Source: Delphinus delphis (lineage: Eukaryota > Chordata > Mammalia > Artiodactyla > Delphinidae). Taken from it: a stretch of 64,000 bases of DNA. The notes below the pieces were generated by a model, which was not told the DNA's origin, did no database searches, and worked only from the letters and a program-made list of their open reading frames with translations. The position numbers and the translations under genes were made by a program. This document shows positions 10,966 to 22,865 of the stretch, piece after piece (position 1 is the first letter of the stretch; every line of letters starts with the position of its first letter). The stretch covers positions 75,426,281 to 75,490,280 of the forward strand of contig NC_082699.1 in NCBI RefSeq assembly GCF_949987515.2. The letters are read 5' to 3'.

Positions 10966-12026
10966 TTTACTTCCCCAGTTCTTTTTAGGGATGAGATGAA
11001 TTAGAATCTGATTCATTTCTTACAGTAAACTGGGACAAAAATTCCGAAATGTGATCAGTTAGACTCTAAAATGTGATTGATTCCTGTGGTTTCACAAACA
11101 ACAGAAACATCAAGCAGTAGAGAATAATATGGTTCTGGCAAGTCTGAATAAAATATCTCCTGATCTCAATCCATGTAGGGCAATCGAGAATTATATCGAT
11201 TAACATATTGCTTTCATATTCATGTGAAATGATGGTCATGCGATTGCCTTCAAAATGGAAAAGCATGAGTCAGAAGCACCATGCCATCGGTTTTAAATAT
11301 ACCAAAGGGTGAGGGGAATGAACATGATTTCTCAAAACCCATATCCCCGGTAAGAAACAAGATACCCCAAACCAGACATTTTTTTCACTTCATTCAAAGA
11401 TTCTCTAGGAAAACTCAAAATAAGTCCATGTTTCTGTCAATCTCGAATTTTGTCAGCAACAGGCATGTCTCAGCTGCAAGACAGTGTTCGGTGGGAGAAA
11501 TCTCTCCACTTTGGGAAATGACTTTATTGGATTTATTGGCTGGACAGCTCATCTAGACAGTGCCTGGTAAAAGCTCAGTGCTGAAATGGATACGATTATG
11601 GCTCAAATTAATGAACCGAGGAGGAAATAGGAAGGTTGCATATTAAATGCTTCTCCGTGAAGGTTCTGGAGATCAAAACCAAGTGCAGTGAAACTAATGA
11701 GCAAGCCTACAAGGCTTCAGCCTTGATAATGATTTTCCTCTTGAAAAACATATTCTACTCAAACCGTAGACCACAAACACCCTGTCATAGAAAAAAAATA
11801 TTTTTTAACATGCAGATTCCACAATACAGATAGATTAAGAACACAGCAAAAGGGTAGAGAAACAAAGATAGTAAATAACAAATTTCTTAAGCACACCATT
11901 ACGGGCTTCATAGAAAGGAAGTAATTATTTCAATAAACTCATCAAGAATCAGAGCTCTTAACAACAGAGGGCAAGACAGGGTTTTACTTGTTTTCAGAGA
12001 ATATTGAAAAGCCCCCTTCAGTCATC
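10966..12026. other. Unassigned DNA
   Basis: Short ORFs only (under 92 codons). No repeat, exon or RNA gene was recognised. Confidence 0.4.
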
Positions 12027-12042
12027 AAGATATCTCACTTTC

Positions 12043-12359
12043 CTTTTTATTTTATTTATTTTTGGCTGCGTTGGGTCTTCGTTGCTCGCGGGCTTTCTCT
12101 AGTTGCCGTGAGCGGGAGCTACTCTTCGTTGCGGTGCGCGGGCTTCTCATTGTGGTGGCTTCTCTTGTTGCAGAGTATGGGCTCTAGGCACGTGGGCTCA
12201 GTAGTTGTGGCTCGCGGGCTCTAGAGTACAGGCTCAGTAGTTGTGGCGCATGGGCTTAGTTGCTCTGGGGCATGTGGGATCTTCCTGGACCAGGGCTTGA
12301 ACCCTTGTCCCCTGCATTGGCAGGCGGATTCTTAACCACTGCGCCACCAGGGAAGTCGT
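12043..12359 (-). mobile_element. CHR SINE, long form, antisense
   Basis: Begins with T-rich tail and TTTTTGGCTGCGTTGGGTCT; ends GCGCCACCAGGGAAGTC. The left and right copies of AAGATATCTCACTTTC (12027-12042 and 12360-12375) are a perfect 16-bp target-site duplication. It is about 18 bp longer than the copy at 7226, mainly from an extra GAGCGGGAGCTACTC-like block in the tRNA-unrelated part. Non-coding; the 78-codon ORF across it is a by-product. Confidence 0.95.
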
Positions 12360-12375
12360 AAGATATCTCACTTTC

Positions 12376-12880
12376 ATTGTTTCCAATTCAAGATTGTTTC
12401 ACAGGTACAGTTGCCAGATCAAATGTGCGATGATCAGTTACATTTGAACTTAAAATAAAAATGTATGTGTTTAATGTAAATATGGCCTAAATAAATGTAT
12501 AGGTTATACTTATGGTAAAATACTATTTATTATTTATTTGAAATTAAAGCTAACTGGGCAACCTATATGTTATATTTGATGAATGTGGTATCACTCTTCA
12601 TAGGTGATGAACAGAAATACTACTGTGAAATAAAAGTACCAAGCAAAATAGTTTAATTGTTATTTGCTGTTAACATGTTTTACAAAGTGCTTTCCCAAAG
12701 TTTGTAGACTCATTTTTAAATTAAAGTAATCCCATTTAGGCCAATATTTGAAAAAATGTAATATTAAAGTTGTTGCTACAATGTGTGTATATGTGTGAGA
12801 GACAGAAAGGGAAAGATGCCAGAGAGCGTTATTAGTGTACAAATATATTATTTACAATAAAAAATGAAAAGTAGCTACAC
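12376..12880. other. Unassigned AT-rich DNA
   Basis: AT-rich with TTTATT-type motifs. Nothing was recognised. Confidence 0.4.
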
Positions 12881-13020
12881 ATATTTGGTTATATATTTAT
12901 ACATGTACATATACATGCATACCTATATAAATTTATATCTGTATATATTGTATATACTTATGTGTATAACTATAAATTGTTATAATATATAGTTATATAT
13001 GTATATACATTTATATGATA
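12881..13020. repeat. TA-rich low-complexity block
   Basis: Runs of TATATA, ATATAC and TATATTG over about 140 bp. Likely a decayed microsatellite. It is followed closely by a GA repeat. Confidence 0.75.
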
Positions 13021-13032
13021 AAGAAAAAGATT

Positions 13033-13054
13033 GAGAGAGAGAGAGAGAGAGAGA
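13033..13054. repeat. (GA)n microsatellite
   Basis: Eleven GA units, followed by AAAGAAA and a GAGAGAGACAG remnant. Confidence 0.85.
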
Positions 13055-14042
13055 AAGAAATCTTAAGGTGGAGAGAGACAGATGCACCTAAGACCTGGGA
13101 TGAATGAACTTTCCAGTTTAGAGTATTGCATTTAGCTCTGGGTTTCCAGGTAACCTAGAGCGGGGTATGGTGTGCCGTTGATTCTATTGCTTTGTGCTTA
13201 AAGGACTCCTGCAAGTAAACCTAGAAAGAAAATATTTTATCTGTTTTCCTGACCTCCTACTTTTAGAAAAAGCCCATTAAAATACATATGCCTGTGTATA
13301 AGGAAATTCAACCTGATTCATATGCCTTGTTTCTTTGCTTTTCTAACATACTCTGTTTCCCACAACATAGCTGGCCCCAATCATTCTTCACTTCTCCCAC
13401 GAATGGTGGCTTTTGTGGTCTTTGTCACCTGCCTGCCCAGCATAGTCCCTGAAACATAGAGGGAACTCCGCTAATATATTTGGAATGAAAATATCAGATT
13501 TGTAGAAGCTGGCAATGTTCCTTAGTCAAAGCTATCTTCATAGCAATATGGGAGCCTAAAATCCCACAAGAAGAGATAAAATTCTTTGGATGATGAATTG
13601 TAACATATTTCCTATAAAAGAAAGTGATTTTTGTTTAAAAAATGTATTCAATTATCCATTGACTAAGCCATTATTTTGGGGATTCTAATGACATGTCCAG
13701 ATCTGATTTTTTGCCCCCTTTCATCTATTGTTGCTCCATGTAATTCCTGATTCTCCCAAGAAATTGCTGTGATCCAGTTTTTTTAATCTTCATAATATTT
13801 TGTGTTATTCAAACTGTACATTAGATTTTGAGGTCAATTTAATGGTGCAGGACGAGCACTTTTTCTCTCGATAAAATAAAACACAAAATAAATGATTAAT
13901 GTGCATCAGGTGTAGGACTGAAATGTTTTCTGAGAACCTCTGTTATTAATTATGCATGACACAGTTGCATATAAGTGATGTTCCACAGTAGCTCTCAGTA
14001 TGGCCAAAATAGCTTAGAAAAGCACTGCCTTGAAAGATTCCT
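13055..14042. other. Mostly unassigned DNA, with a short L2-like end near 13420-13490
   Basis: GGTCTTTGTCACCTGCCTG, AGCATAGTCCCTGAAACATAG and GGAACTCCGCTAATATATTTGG resemble an L2 3' end. The rest shows no family. About 13870-13975 is TAAT-rich and could be a regulatory island; this is not supported further. Confidence 0.35.
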
Positions 14043-14235
14043 ACACCAACCTGCACAGGCCAAATCCAGCCTGCTGCCTGTTTTTACAAATACATTTTTA
14101 TTAGAACAAAGTCACCCTCATTTATTTACATCTTGTCTGTGGCAGCTTTCTCGCAGCGACTCTGTGGCCCAAGAAGCCTAAAATATTTACTATTCTGGCT
14201 TCTCGCAAAAGTATTTTCCGACCTTTGGTGCAGAG
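14043..14235 (-). repeat. hAT-like MER DNA-transposon fossil, antisense
   Basis: CAGGCCAAATCCAGCCTGCTG, then CCTGTTTTTACAAATACATTTT, then CTGTGGCAGCTTTCTC, then GCCTAAAATATTTACTATTC is the antisense of a common non-autonomous mammalian element. Its sense strand opens with a ..TTGGCAAACTTTTTCTGTAAAGG.. block. A second, sense copy lies at 47051-47370. The exact family name was not recalled with certainty. Confidence 0.55.
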
Positions 14236-14479
14236 TATAGGGTCATAGTAAGAGGAGGTTCTCTGTAGCCACAAGTGAGAGTAGGATTCTCTGGCCATTA
14301 CCAGAGGAATAATAAGACACAGAGCACAGATTGGACACTACTCCACAATTTGGGGCCTTTCGTGTCATGGTTTAGAATTAATAACTGTGGATACTTCGGA
14401 CCAACCATCCACCATAGAAAATATGACCCTCCAAGGCTCTCAAAGCCAAGGTTAAGGACACAGACAAGAGGCAGACAGA
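14236..14479. other. Unassigned DNA
   Basis: Nothing was recognised between the MER element and the next MIR. Confidence 0.35.
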
Positions 14480-14640
14480 TGGGACTGGAATCTTTGACTT
14501 AGTGTAAAAATTTGGAAGGCTGATTAACATTTCTGAGTGACAGTTTCCTCATCTCTAGATTGAGGATAATAATTTAAAGTGACAAAAATTAAAGAAATAA
14601 CGTGAAAAAACTTACCGGACCAAATGATAAACATTAAACA
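14480..14640 (+). repeat. MIR fragment
   Basis: GGGACTGGAATCTTTGACTTAG, CATTTCTGAGTGACAGTTTC, CTCATCTCTAGATTGAGGATAA and TAATTTAAAGTGAC match the MIR order, with the centre degraded. Confidence 0.5.
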
Positions 14641-15599
14641 TGGCAGCTTCTTGGAGCCTCCGGTTCATGGCTTATTTGCTTATTCCATCACTACCTCCTG
14701 GCTTCCTCACGCTGTGCCCTGTGCCTGGTTTCTCTGAACTCAGCTGCATCTGTACGCAGCTTTGCCTTGCCATGTGTCTGGCTCAAATTCATGGCATATT
14801 TTCACTTTTGTCTCCTCCACCCATTTGTTCAAGCCGTCTGTTTTATTTTCTAAGATACAATATTTAATAAAATTTAGGACAAAGGAAATGTACTCCTGGC
14901 AGATGAATGAATATTATTAAGTCTAATGTTCTGCCTTCAATATTATACAATGTGGAGATAAGATTGTTACAGCACAAGAGTGAGTTTAATAATCAAAAGG
15001 CATCTTTAATTTTATACTATCAGATCACTGAAAATGACAAAAGATGTAAAGTGTGTCTTAAAGTCCCTAGAAAAAGGATATGATTGGTCTAGCTTATTGT
15101 TTCCTATCAAGCCGTGTGTCATAGGTCAAGGGTAAATAGAGGTGAGGAACAGAAGGTGCTTCTTTTAATCGTAGAGTTGGAAGGGCATCTGCAAGACACG
15201 TCTATGCACTGTCATTTGTAGAGTTATTTTACAATATATATTACCCTTATCTCCTTTTATTCCCTGGTGTTCATCTCACAACTATCCAGCAAAGCAAAGC
15301 AAAAACTAATGTTCTCTTTTGGAAAGTAGATGATTATGTTAAGTCCGAAAACTGTTGTGAGTTGCCCTACTTAATACAGTTATTAGTGAACTGGGGTCCA
15401 GGTAGCAGCTAGGTGCAACATAGCTCAGTCTGTAGCTGGAGATTTGAGCTGGGGATTTTAGGTCAATCCTATCTGAGGAATTCCACACTATGAATCCCGG
15501 CAGCCAAATGTGGTTCCACTCTTTAAGGACTCCAAACATGTCCTGGGAGAAAATGAAAGAGAGTTGCATTTATCCAATTAACAACAACAACAACAAAAA
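14641..15599. other. Unassigned DNA
   Basis: Nothing was recognised. A small (CAA)n run lies at about 15583-15597, immediately before an L2 piece. Confidence 0.4.
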
Positions 15600-15965
15600 T
15601 GATTATCTACTGTTGGCCAGTTACCCTGTTAGGCAATGGAACATATAAGAATAAGTGAGACTTAGCCCCTACTCTTAAGAATTTCACAGTTAAGAAGCAT
15701 CTTATTAAAATACAGTGATATAAATGCAGAAATAAAGGTAATCAGGGCACATATCTGGAGCAGAAAGTGTGCCTGTTTAAAATAAGTTTAAACCTTTACT
15801 TATCCACCTAGTCTCCACTAATGTGACCTGGAGCAGTATTAAGTGCAGGGAGGACTTCCTGGCGGAGGGGGCCTCTAAGCCTAAACCAGAGGGATGACTG
15901 AGACAAATAAAGAACAGGTGGCAGTGCCTTCCACCCAGAGGGAGCAACACATAAAAAGTCTAAAA
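15600..15965 (-). repeat. L2, antisense, left part
   Basis: TGTTAGGCAATGGAACATATAAG, TTAGCCCCTACTCTTAAG and GAGGACTTCCTGGCGGAGGG sit in the order of reverse-complement L2. The copy continues at 16210-16410 after a break, so something was inserted between. Confidence 0.45.
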
Positions 15966-16209
15966 GTCATAGAATTGTACAGCTCAAGAATGAAGGGTAA
16001 TGGAAACTATGGACTTTAGTTAATAATAGTGCATCAATATTGGTTCAGTTGTAAAGTCCCCCACTAGTGCAAAATGTTAATAATACGGGAGACTCTGGGG
16101 ACTGGGGGTTTGGGGAGAAGGGTGTAAGGAAACTCTCTGTACTTTCTGCTAATTTTTCTGTAAACCTCAAACTACCCTAAAAAATAGTATTAGTTTTTCT
16201 AAAAAGGTT
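15966..16209 (+). mobile_element. Likely old L1M-type 3' end inserted in L2
   Basis: CAAAATGTTAATAATACGGGAG, GGGGACTGGGGGTTTGGGGAG, then GGAAACTCTCTGTACTTTCTG and TTTTTCTGTAAACCTCAAACTAC form a pattern known from old L1 3' ends. No clean target-site duplication is visible, so the boundaries are soft. Confidence 0.4.
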
Positions 16210-16410
16210 AAAGTTACAGATGACGCTGTTTAGAGAATACAAAGTAATAATGTATAACTAGAATGTGTCACACTGATAGGGAGGATGAAGAGATGGGGGC
16301 GTGGAGGTGAACAGCAGCTGGATCACGAACATCGTTAAGAGATGATTAAATGATTTAGATTTTTATTCTAGGAGACATTAAATCACTTCAACAGCGGAAG
16401 TAATAAAGTC
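16210..16410 (-). repeat. L2, antisense, right part
   Basis: Continues the L2 of 15600-15965: GGGGGCGTGGAGGTGAACAG, AAATGATTTAGATTTTTATTC and AGGAGACATTAAATCACTTC resemble ..GGACTTTGGATTTTATTCTAAG... The split supports an insertion after the L2. Confidence 0.45.
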
Positions 16411-16509
16411 AAATATGTTTGCTTATTTGAGTTTTGTTCTTTTTTTTTGAGATCCTTTTAGGAACTCTTGGGAGAATAAATGTAAGGGATTCAAATATGT
16501 GACATGGAA

Positions 16510-16640
16510 CAAATTACTGAACTTCCGAATAATTTTATCTGTAAAATGTGATTAGTAACACCTGACTCTCAAGTTGTTGTGGAAATAAAAAACAAAAAAA
16601 ATGAATGAGATACTTATGAAAGCGTCTGACCCCAAACAGT
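16510..16640 (+). repeat. MIR fragment
   Basis: AATTACTGAACTTCCGAATAA, TTTATCTGTAAAATGTGATTAG, TAACACCTGACTCTCAAG and TTGTTGTGGAAAT match the MIR 3' half. Confidence 0.5.
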
Positions 16641-16752
16641 CCTTGAATTTTTCTTGTTCCACACTTTCTTATCAAGGAACATGTCTCCTTTATGTTCAAG
16701 TCCTCGTTTTCAAGAACAGTAAACAGCTTACCGAGTGGGTTTTTTAAAAATT

Positions 16753-16855
16753 CTTTTTCTCTAGCTTTATTGAGGCATAGCTGAAATATAACACTGTGTA
16801 AGTTTAAGGTGTAAAACGTGATGATGTGATACACATATATATTGCTAATGATTAC
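16753..16855 (-). mobile_element. L1 3'-end fragment, antisense
   Basis: CTCTAGCTTTATTGAGGCATAG begins the antisense L1 tail. The following TGTGTAAGTTTAAGGTGTAA agrees with the usual antisense L1M 3' UTR. Confidence 0.6.
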
Positions 16856-16890
16856 TGGAGTGAACGTTAAGTGTACAGTTGTTAAATAAA

Positions 16891-16903
16891 TGAATGAATG
16901 AAT
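16891..16903. repeat. (TGAA)n short microsatellite
   Basis: Three TGAA units after AAATAAA; a typical L2/L1 tail-like run. Confidence 0.6.
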
Positions 16904-17574
16904 CTGAGCGTTATCTTGAAGGGAGTGACTTTTGCGTGAGAAGGCCTTGGTTTTCCCCAGTTTGAATGTCCTTCTCTTGACATTCCAACCGAGTTTTAAA
17001 ATTCCTCAGATGCTCGCTTATTCACACTGTCACTTCATTAGCATCGTATCTGTTTGTGAGGAAATCTGGCAAAGTTGATTCCTCTAGGCAACTCATTTGT
17101 ACTTTTGGTCTTTGATTGCGATTAGTGAGAGTAATTGTTTATCTGCTTCTTCATTATGCTTTGATGAGGCCCACACGAGTGCATTTTCCAGGAATATAAG
17201 TATTTAGTATTAGTGTGTTGTCTTACTGGGAGAACGACGTTATTATACTGCTTCATTAATGCCTGTACATGTGGTTCAATTAAGATTTACAAATTGGGTT
17301 TAATTAAGGTTTATAAGCAGTGAAGTGAACTCCTGGCTGGATTCAAACTGCTGATTCCTCTTCTTATTCTTCTTTCATTTTTTTCCCCTCTTATATAGTC
17401 TTAATTGTTAGAAAAATCAAGTGGGCACTGGAGCTCGAAGATGAAGGATCTTCTCTGGACATGTGATGTCTCCTACTGTCCCCACGCTCCTTCTACTGGT
17501 GAGATTCAGAACACAGGTGCCAGAAAACCCATTACATTTGGATCACAACCCATTTGCATTACCAGGAAGAGTCC
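16904..17574. other. Unassigned DNA with TAAT-rich part
   Basis: No repeat or exon was recognised. 17225-17330 holds several ATTAA/TTAAT motifs in a low-divergence-looking unique sequence. This could be a regulatory island, but no proof is visible. Confidence 0.35.
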
Positions 17575-17770
17575 AGGGGCATCGGAATCAAACTACTCAC
17601 ATCAGCGATGTGACATTGGGTTAGTTACTCACTTCTATCACCCTCAATTTCCTGATCTGAAACCAGAGATAATAACCTCTTCCCTGATATATTATTACAG
17701 AGATTATATGAAGTGATTTTGGTAAAGCGTCTGGCATGGGAGTTTAATAAATGATAGCTATCATTAATAA
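17575..17770 (+). repeat. MIR
   Basis: CAGGGGCATCGGAATCAAAC, GATGTGACATTGGGTTAG, TTACTCACTTCTATCACCC, TCAATTTCCTGATCTGAAACC and GTAAAGCGTCTGGCATGGG give the MIR layout through its 3' half. Confidence 0.6.
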
Positions 17771-20394
17771 ACATATATAGATAGATTTATTAATAAAGGA
17801 ATATGGCAAATGGAAGCTTGGCCAATCTTTGAACAGTAACATGATACGGTTGTAATGCTTCAGGGTGTCAACCAGGACTTCCTGTTGCTTAATATCTCTC
17901 TCTCTGTGTCTCAGCCTCTGTTTTTCTGTCTCTCTCTCGTCTTGGTTCTCAGTTCTGTTCAAATTCAACAGGTCCAAGTACATAATGAATACTTATAAGG
18001 TGTCAGACACTGAACAGAGAGGAAATGAAAACAAAAATTATAACTCCCTGTCTAGAAAGAGGATAAGGCCAGGCATGGGAAATATAAGTCAGTGCAATTT
18101 GTGATAGAACTAGGGACAAGTTTCAGCGACGGTAGAGAGGAAGGACGGATCCTGCCCCCTGGGTAACTCAGTGCTCAGTTCACTTGCTGTTCTTATGGGG
18201 GGGGTGGGGTGGGGGGGGTGAGGGTAGGCGTGGTGCCGGCTCATACCTTGTTGTCAGAATCCTGGCTTCCAAGCTATCTATGTCTTTATACTAGATTTAC
18301 AAGGGTTTTTTTGGTTTGTTTTTTGTTTGTTTTAATATCCTTCATGACTGTTTCCAGACCTGTGCTGCCCTGCCTGACTCATTGGTTGACCTGACAGCAC
18401 CTCTTTGCTGCGGGACACTCACTGTATTCTGTCCTGGGATGTGAACACACAGTGGAGAGGCAAAGTGGTAGTGAAAGATGACCCAGGACAGAGCAGTTCA
18501 GACAACACTGCCTGCCTAACTGTGGTGGCAGTGCTACCAAAGTGACAAAGCAGCACCAAACTTTTCCAAAACTATGTAAGACAGAGACAGAGGATGAGGA
18601 CACTAAGGGCACAGAGACCAATGGCCATTTGTTTTTGCACACTTGGCCACACAATATTGTTTGAGATCATCGGATTGTTATTTGAGGGACAACAAAATCA
18701 AAATACTAATCCTATATTAGACATATTTAATTAAACTTTGCTAGGTGCTTAAATGGAGTTACTGAATTTAACTCTTCACAACCAGACATTCAAGTGGTGT
18801 TGTTAACTCTTTTTTTTATCAATACTTCTCAAAGAAATTATATACATTCAATTTGATAGAAAAGGTAAAGCCAAGGTTCCCTAATATGTCCATCTGGTTG
18901 TGCACTCTTCTAATTTCTGCTTACAAAATCATCTATACAATATAAGATAATGACTCCAAGGACCTGGCAGGGATCTCAAATCTCGAGTTATTTAAATCAC
19001 ACTGTAATATTAATTAAGTGTGTCTCTGAAGAGTCCCCCTTTGTGTGTAGAGTTACATAAAGGAATTATACCCCTTATTTTGTTTAAATACATTAGGAGA
19101 GTTTGGCTGACATTTGAACTGTCTTTCAAATTATATCTAAGACTTACCTAGTCATGAACTTCTCAGTAAGAAAGAAAAGTGATGTTGATATTAAAAATTG
19201 CACTCAATGACAAGTAGAACGGCATCAAGAATGAAACTTTTTTTTGAGGGAAATGACCTTCACGTGGCTTTGTCTAACTCACAACCTAGTAGACTAGGAA
19301 ACTAGGGACCTAATCCAAGATCTAGTTATGCCTCTCTCTGAATCTTTATTTCCCCATCTTAAAAAAAAAAAAAAGTGGAGGCATTCCTCTCTGCCCTGCC
19401 TTCCCCTAAGAATCATTAACAAAATCCAGAGAGACGGCGGATATAACATTATAAAGGATGGGAATATGCTTGGTAAATTCTATATGGCTATATAAACAGA
19501 AGGGGTTATTATGATGTTGATTATCATGTAGGACAGCACCGACAAATGTGCTAATTATACTCATAAAATGAAGATGCAAATGCTTTACTCTGGACTTTCA
19601 AGAGAGGCTTATTCTTCTCCTAAAAAGAGAGAGAGATTATAAGCACAAAATATTCCTTTTTATTAGCACTCACTGCAATAACTGTTCCATGTAATATTAA
19701 TAAGAATAATAAAATGTAAGCCACTTCTACATTATTTTCAGGGAGAAAAGAACACAAGAGCTAGAAAGTTGAGTGAGCAGGAACTTGTCTCTTTTAATGA
19801 TATCTGTAAAAAGGCAATGGAGGTTCTAATACATCAGTGTTTCTCTCCAACACCCTCTATTTTGCATTTACCATAATTCATGTTTTCATCCCTTTCTCGT
19901 TTGGCATCATTTGTGACCTTGGTGGATGTATTAATAAAAATGACCATGACGAGCCCTAGAGCTGATTTTCTCTGTTGTCCAACGGACACATATTTCCCAA
20001 ACTGTCCCAGACCTGTCCAGTGGTATTTATCAGTACATGTGGCCAGAATCCTTGGATAAATTCTGATTGCATGTGACAAGGTTTACTTCAAGGGCTCTTG
20101 TTTAGCTTGGGTTGCACATACATGGTGAAGCTGCTTCCCTGAAAAACTGTGACAACTCAGTTTTTCTACATCATTTGGCACAAGCTGTGCTTGTACAGCT
20201 GCGTAAGGTTTGACTAAAGAAAAGCATATCTGCCTCGATCTTCTGTCACTGGTTCTGAGGGACACTTGGGCATTATATCCTTCAGTCCACCTCACAGTCA
20301 TAGTCTAAATTGGACCATGCAGTAGTCTAGGTCCTATCAAGGATATAGGAAGAAAGATCTTGGATTCTCACCAAATAACTTCTAGTTTAGTGGA
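17771..20394. other. Unassigned DNA with CT-rich and G-rich patches
   Basis: No exon was recognised. A CT-rich run lies at 17896-17940. A G-tract lies at 18197-18224 (see below). 19262-19360 is weakly MIR-like and ends in an A-run at 19361-19375. The remaining sequence is unassigned. Confidence 0.35.
18197..18224 (+). repeat. G-rich tract, quadruplex-capable
   Basis: The runs are G8, T, G4, T, G8, TGA, GGG. At least four G-runs of three or more with loops of one to three bases fit the textbook G-quadruplex rule. No promoter or gene context is visible. Confidence 0.75.
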
Positions 20395-20835
20395 GTGATA
20401 GTTGTAACAAATTACTACAAAATGAGTGCCTTAAGGCAACACAAATTTATTATCTTACAGTTCTGGTGATCAGAGTCTGAAATGGGTTTCACTGGGCTAA
20501 TGTCAAGGTATCAACAGGGCTGTGTTCCCTCTTCAGCCTCTAGAGGAGAATCTTCATCTTTCCCAGCTCTTGGAAGCTGCCTCTACTCCTTGGATCATGG
20601 CCCCTTCCGCCATCTTCAGAGCCAGTGGTGCAGCATTTTCAAATCTCTGACTCTGACTCTGACTGTCCTGCAGCCCTCTCATAAAGACCCTTGTGATGAC
20701 ATTGAGCCCACACAGATAATCCAACATAATCTCATCTCAAAGTCAGCTGATTAGCAACATTAACGTCCATCTATGATTTCAATTTCCCCCTCCCACATAA
20801 TCTGACATATTCTTAAATTCCTGGGATTAGGACAT
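20395..20835 (-). mobile_element. MLT1-type MaLR LTR, antisense
   Basis: The order of blocks matches reverse-complement MLT1: GTTGTAACAAATTACTACAAAA, then CAACACAAATTTATTATCTTAC, AGTTCTGGTGATCAGAGTCTG, GGTTTCACTGGGCTAATGTC, CTTGGATCATGGCCCCTTCC and CCCTTGTGATGACATTGAGCC. This is an old LTR of the ERVL-MaLR group, with no coding capacity. It is probably a solo LTR, since no internal sequence is seen beside it. The far end at 20740-20835 is less certain. Confidence 0.7.
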
Positions 20836-21634
20836 GGCTATCTTCTGCCTTACCACAGTGAGATCACCTAAACTATGAAACAACTAGTACATAGCACTAG
20901 AAATTCTACAATGATATTCAATATTGTGTGATTTGTGCCATTATGTAAAGGAAAAGTCACAAAGTACAACCCAGAAGGGAAAAGAAGGCGGCTCACAATG
21001 GTCACAAAAGGATTAGAACATCGATGTTGAAAAAGAAAGAAGAAAAACATAGAATCCAGTTACCTATCCTAGAGACTCAGTCTTATTCACAGCATCAGCC
21101 AGAGGAAAGAGAGAGAGAGGCCATGGAGGAGACACCTTCACTGCTAAAAGCTTTGGTCCCTAAGCAGCACATGTAATTTCTGTAACTTCACGTGTTACAG
21201 AGCACATGTAACTTCTGTAACATGTAACTTCAGTGAATTAGGTACATGACTACACAAAAGTGCATGGAAAGATGTGGAATGAAGTCTAGCCAGGCTTTGC
21301 CATGACCCAACGATGGAAAATGAAGGGATAGATTTTGGTACAGGGCTAGACATCTCCATCACCGATTGGCAAGCCTGAACACTACGGCTCCATTTTGAGC
21401 ACCCTCTCTCTGACTTCTGAACTAGCTTTTCCCCCATTGCTTGTGTGTCCAGTTTAACAAATGTGCATTCTTTCTACTCTTGCTTATGTAAAGCCCACTT
21501 ATATCGTATGGTGTTCTTGGACCCAGGATCATGGAACACATCAGTCTTATCATAGTAGACACTTAGAAGAAAGAGCAGGGGTAATGTTAAGGAAATAATA
21601 TATGGAAAAAATCATGATTTCAACCACAAGGAAC
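20836..21634. other. Unassigned DNA, holds a 35-bp-period direct repeat
   Basis: No exon or repeat family was recognised. It contains a short (GA)n run at 21109-21119 and the duplicated motif at 21166-21221. Confidence 0.4.
21166..21221 (+). repeat. Two-copy direct repeat, 35-bp period
   Basis: AGCACATGTAATTTCTGTAAC (21166-21186) recurs as AGCACATGTAACTTCTGTAAC (21201-21221), 20 of 21 identical. A third partial unit, ATGTAACTTCAGTG, follows at 21222-21235. Confidence 0.8.
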
Positions 21635-21845
21635 AATGGAAAGAAGTAAAGCACTGGAATCTGATTAAGCACCACTCTGTCACTTTCTAGTAAAAAAAAA
21701 TAGAAAGCTTAAAGAAGTTCACCTGTAAAACAAGCATAATCAAACCTTCCTTGAGGGATATATTGGATGGATTACGATAGAGTATACAAAAATGTTTAGT
21801 CCTTTGCTTGGCACGTGGTAAGTTTTAAATAAAAGATGCTATTAA
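21635..21845 (+). repeat. MIR
   Basis: AAAGCACTGGAATCTGATTAAG, CACTCTGTCACTTTCTAG, CCTGTAAAACAAGCATAATC and TTTGCTTGGCACGTGGTAAG are in MIR order, with GTTTTAAATAAAAGATGC at the tail. Confidence 0.65.
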
Positions 21846-22574
21846 CACACTCAATGTGTATATTGTTTGGCTAAAGTGGTAATCCATTCCTTATATCCTC
21901 CCATTTAAAGGAAGAGAAATTAAATTTGAAAGATTAACGAGATCTAGCTACATTTATTTTTCCTCTTGAGTTAAACCGTGAGTTTTATCTGCAACTTTGC
22001 TGCTTATATTTCTGAGTGGATTTTGGTCGCTTGGACTATGAGAAAACAAATCAATGCAGCATCAATAATTAAGCAGAGGATATTAGTTTCTCAACCATCT
22101 TCTTAGCAAAGTAAGAGATCGAGAAATAGCTCCTCACATAATCCTTTAAGCAGTGGACATGAAAACATACGTTTCTACATGCATATGCCACACTTTCTAA
22201 ATAAACCTCTTGCTAATGTGTAAATTATATCAATATTATACTATTTTATTACTTCAGAGACAAATGGAATCACCTTTCTAAAAGAATCTCAAATGATGCT
22301 GAAATTAATTTGCAGCTCATAGAATGACAGACACAAAGGTTTGGGCAGGATTGAATCTATACTTTCACAAACTATCATTTGGTGTATGAATATTTTGTTA
22401 CATACCTACCAGGTGGGTGTCTAGTCTCTCCCCTATTACTGATAGGATATTTGCTATTTCACAGGAAGTGGTTTTATCTATGGACAGCTCTGGGCAACAT
22501 CAATCTATTACTTAATCAATTAACTAATTAAAACGAATGGTTTTGCATATCAGGCTAGGTGTTGGTTACAAACA
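21846..22574. other. Unassigned AT-rich DNA
   Basis: Nothing was recognised. Confidence 0.4.
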
Positions 22575-22790
22575 TACAGATAATAATAGTCTGTATATTC
22601 TAAGTTCCTTCTATAAGTCAGGCCCTGTATGCCGTCTCTTTTAATCTTCCCAAGAAACTTGTAATTCAACTTTATTGTTAGTCCCATCTTAATATGAGAA
22701 AACTTATATTTAAAAAGATAATTTGCCTATAGTCATACAGATACCTGGCTTCAGGGGTGAGGACAGTGTCTTAACTGCCATCTTCTGCGA
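22575..22790 (-). repeat. MIR, antisense
   Basis: CTTCTATAAGTCAGGCCCTG, TCTTTTAATCTTCCCAAGAAAC, CCCATCTTAATATGAGAAAAC, TTGCCTATAGTCATACAG and GACAGTGTCTTAACTGCC follow reverse-complement MIR through the tRNA-like head. Confidence 0.55.
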
Positions 22791-22865
22791 ACACCTAAAA
22801 TGCATAATGATCCCAGTTCTTGAAAATTCTAGAGTCAAGAGTAAGACACGGAAATAAATAAATTA

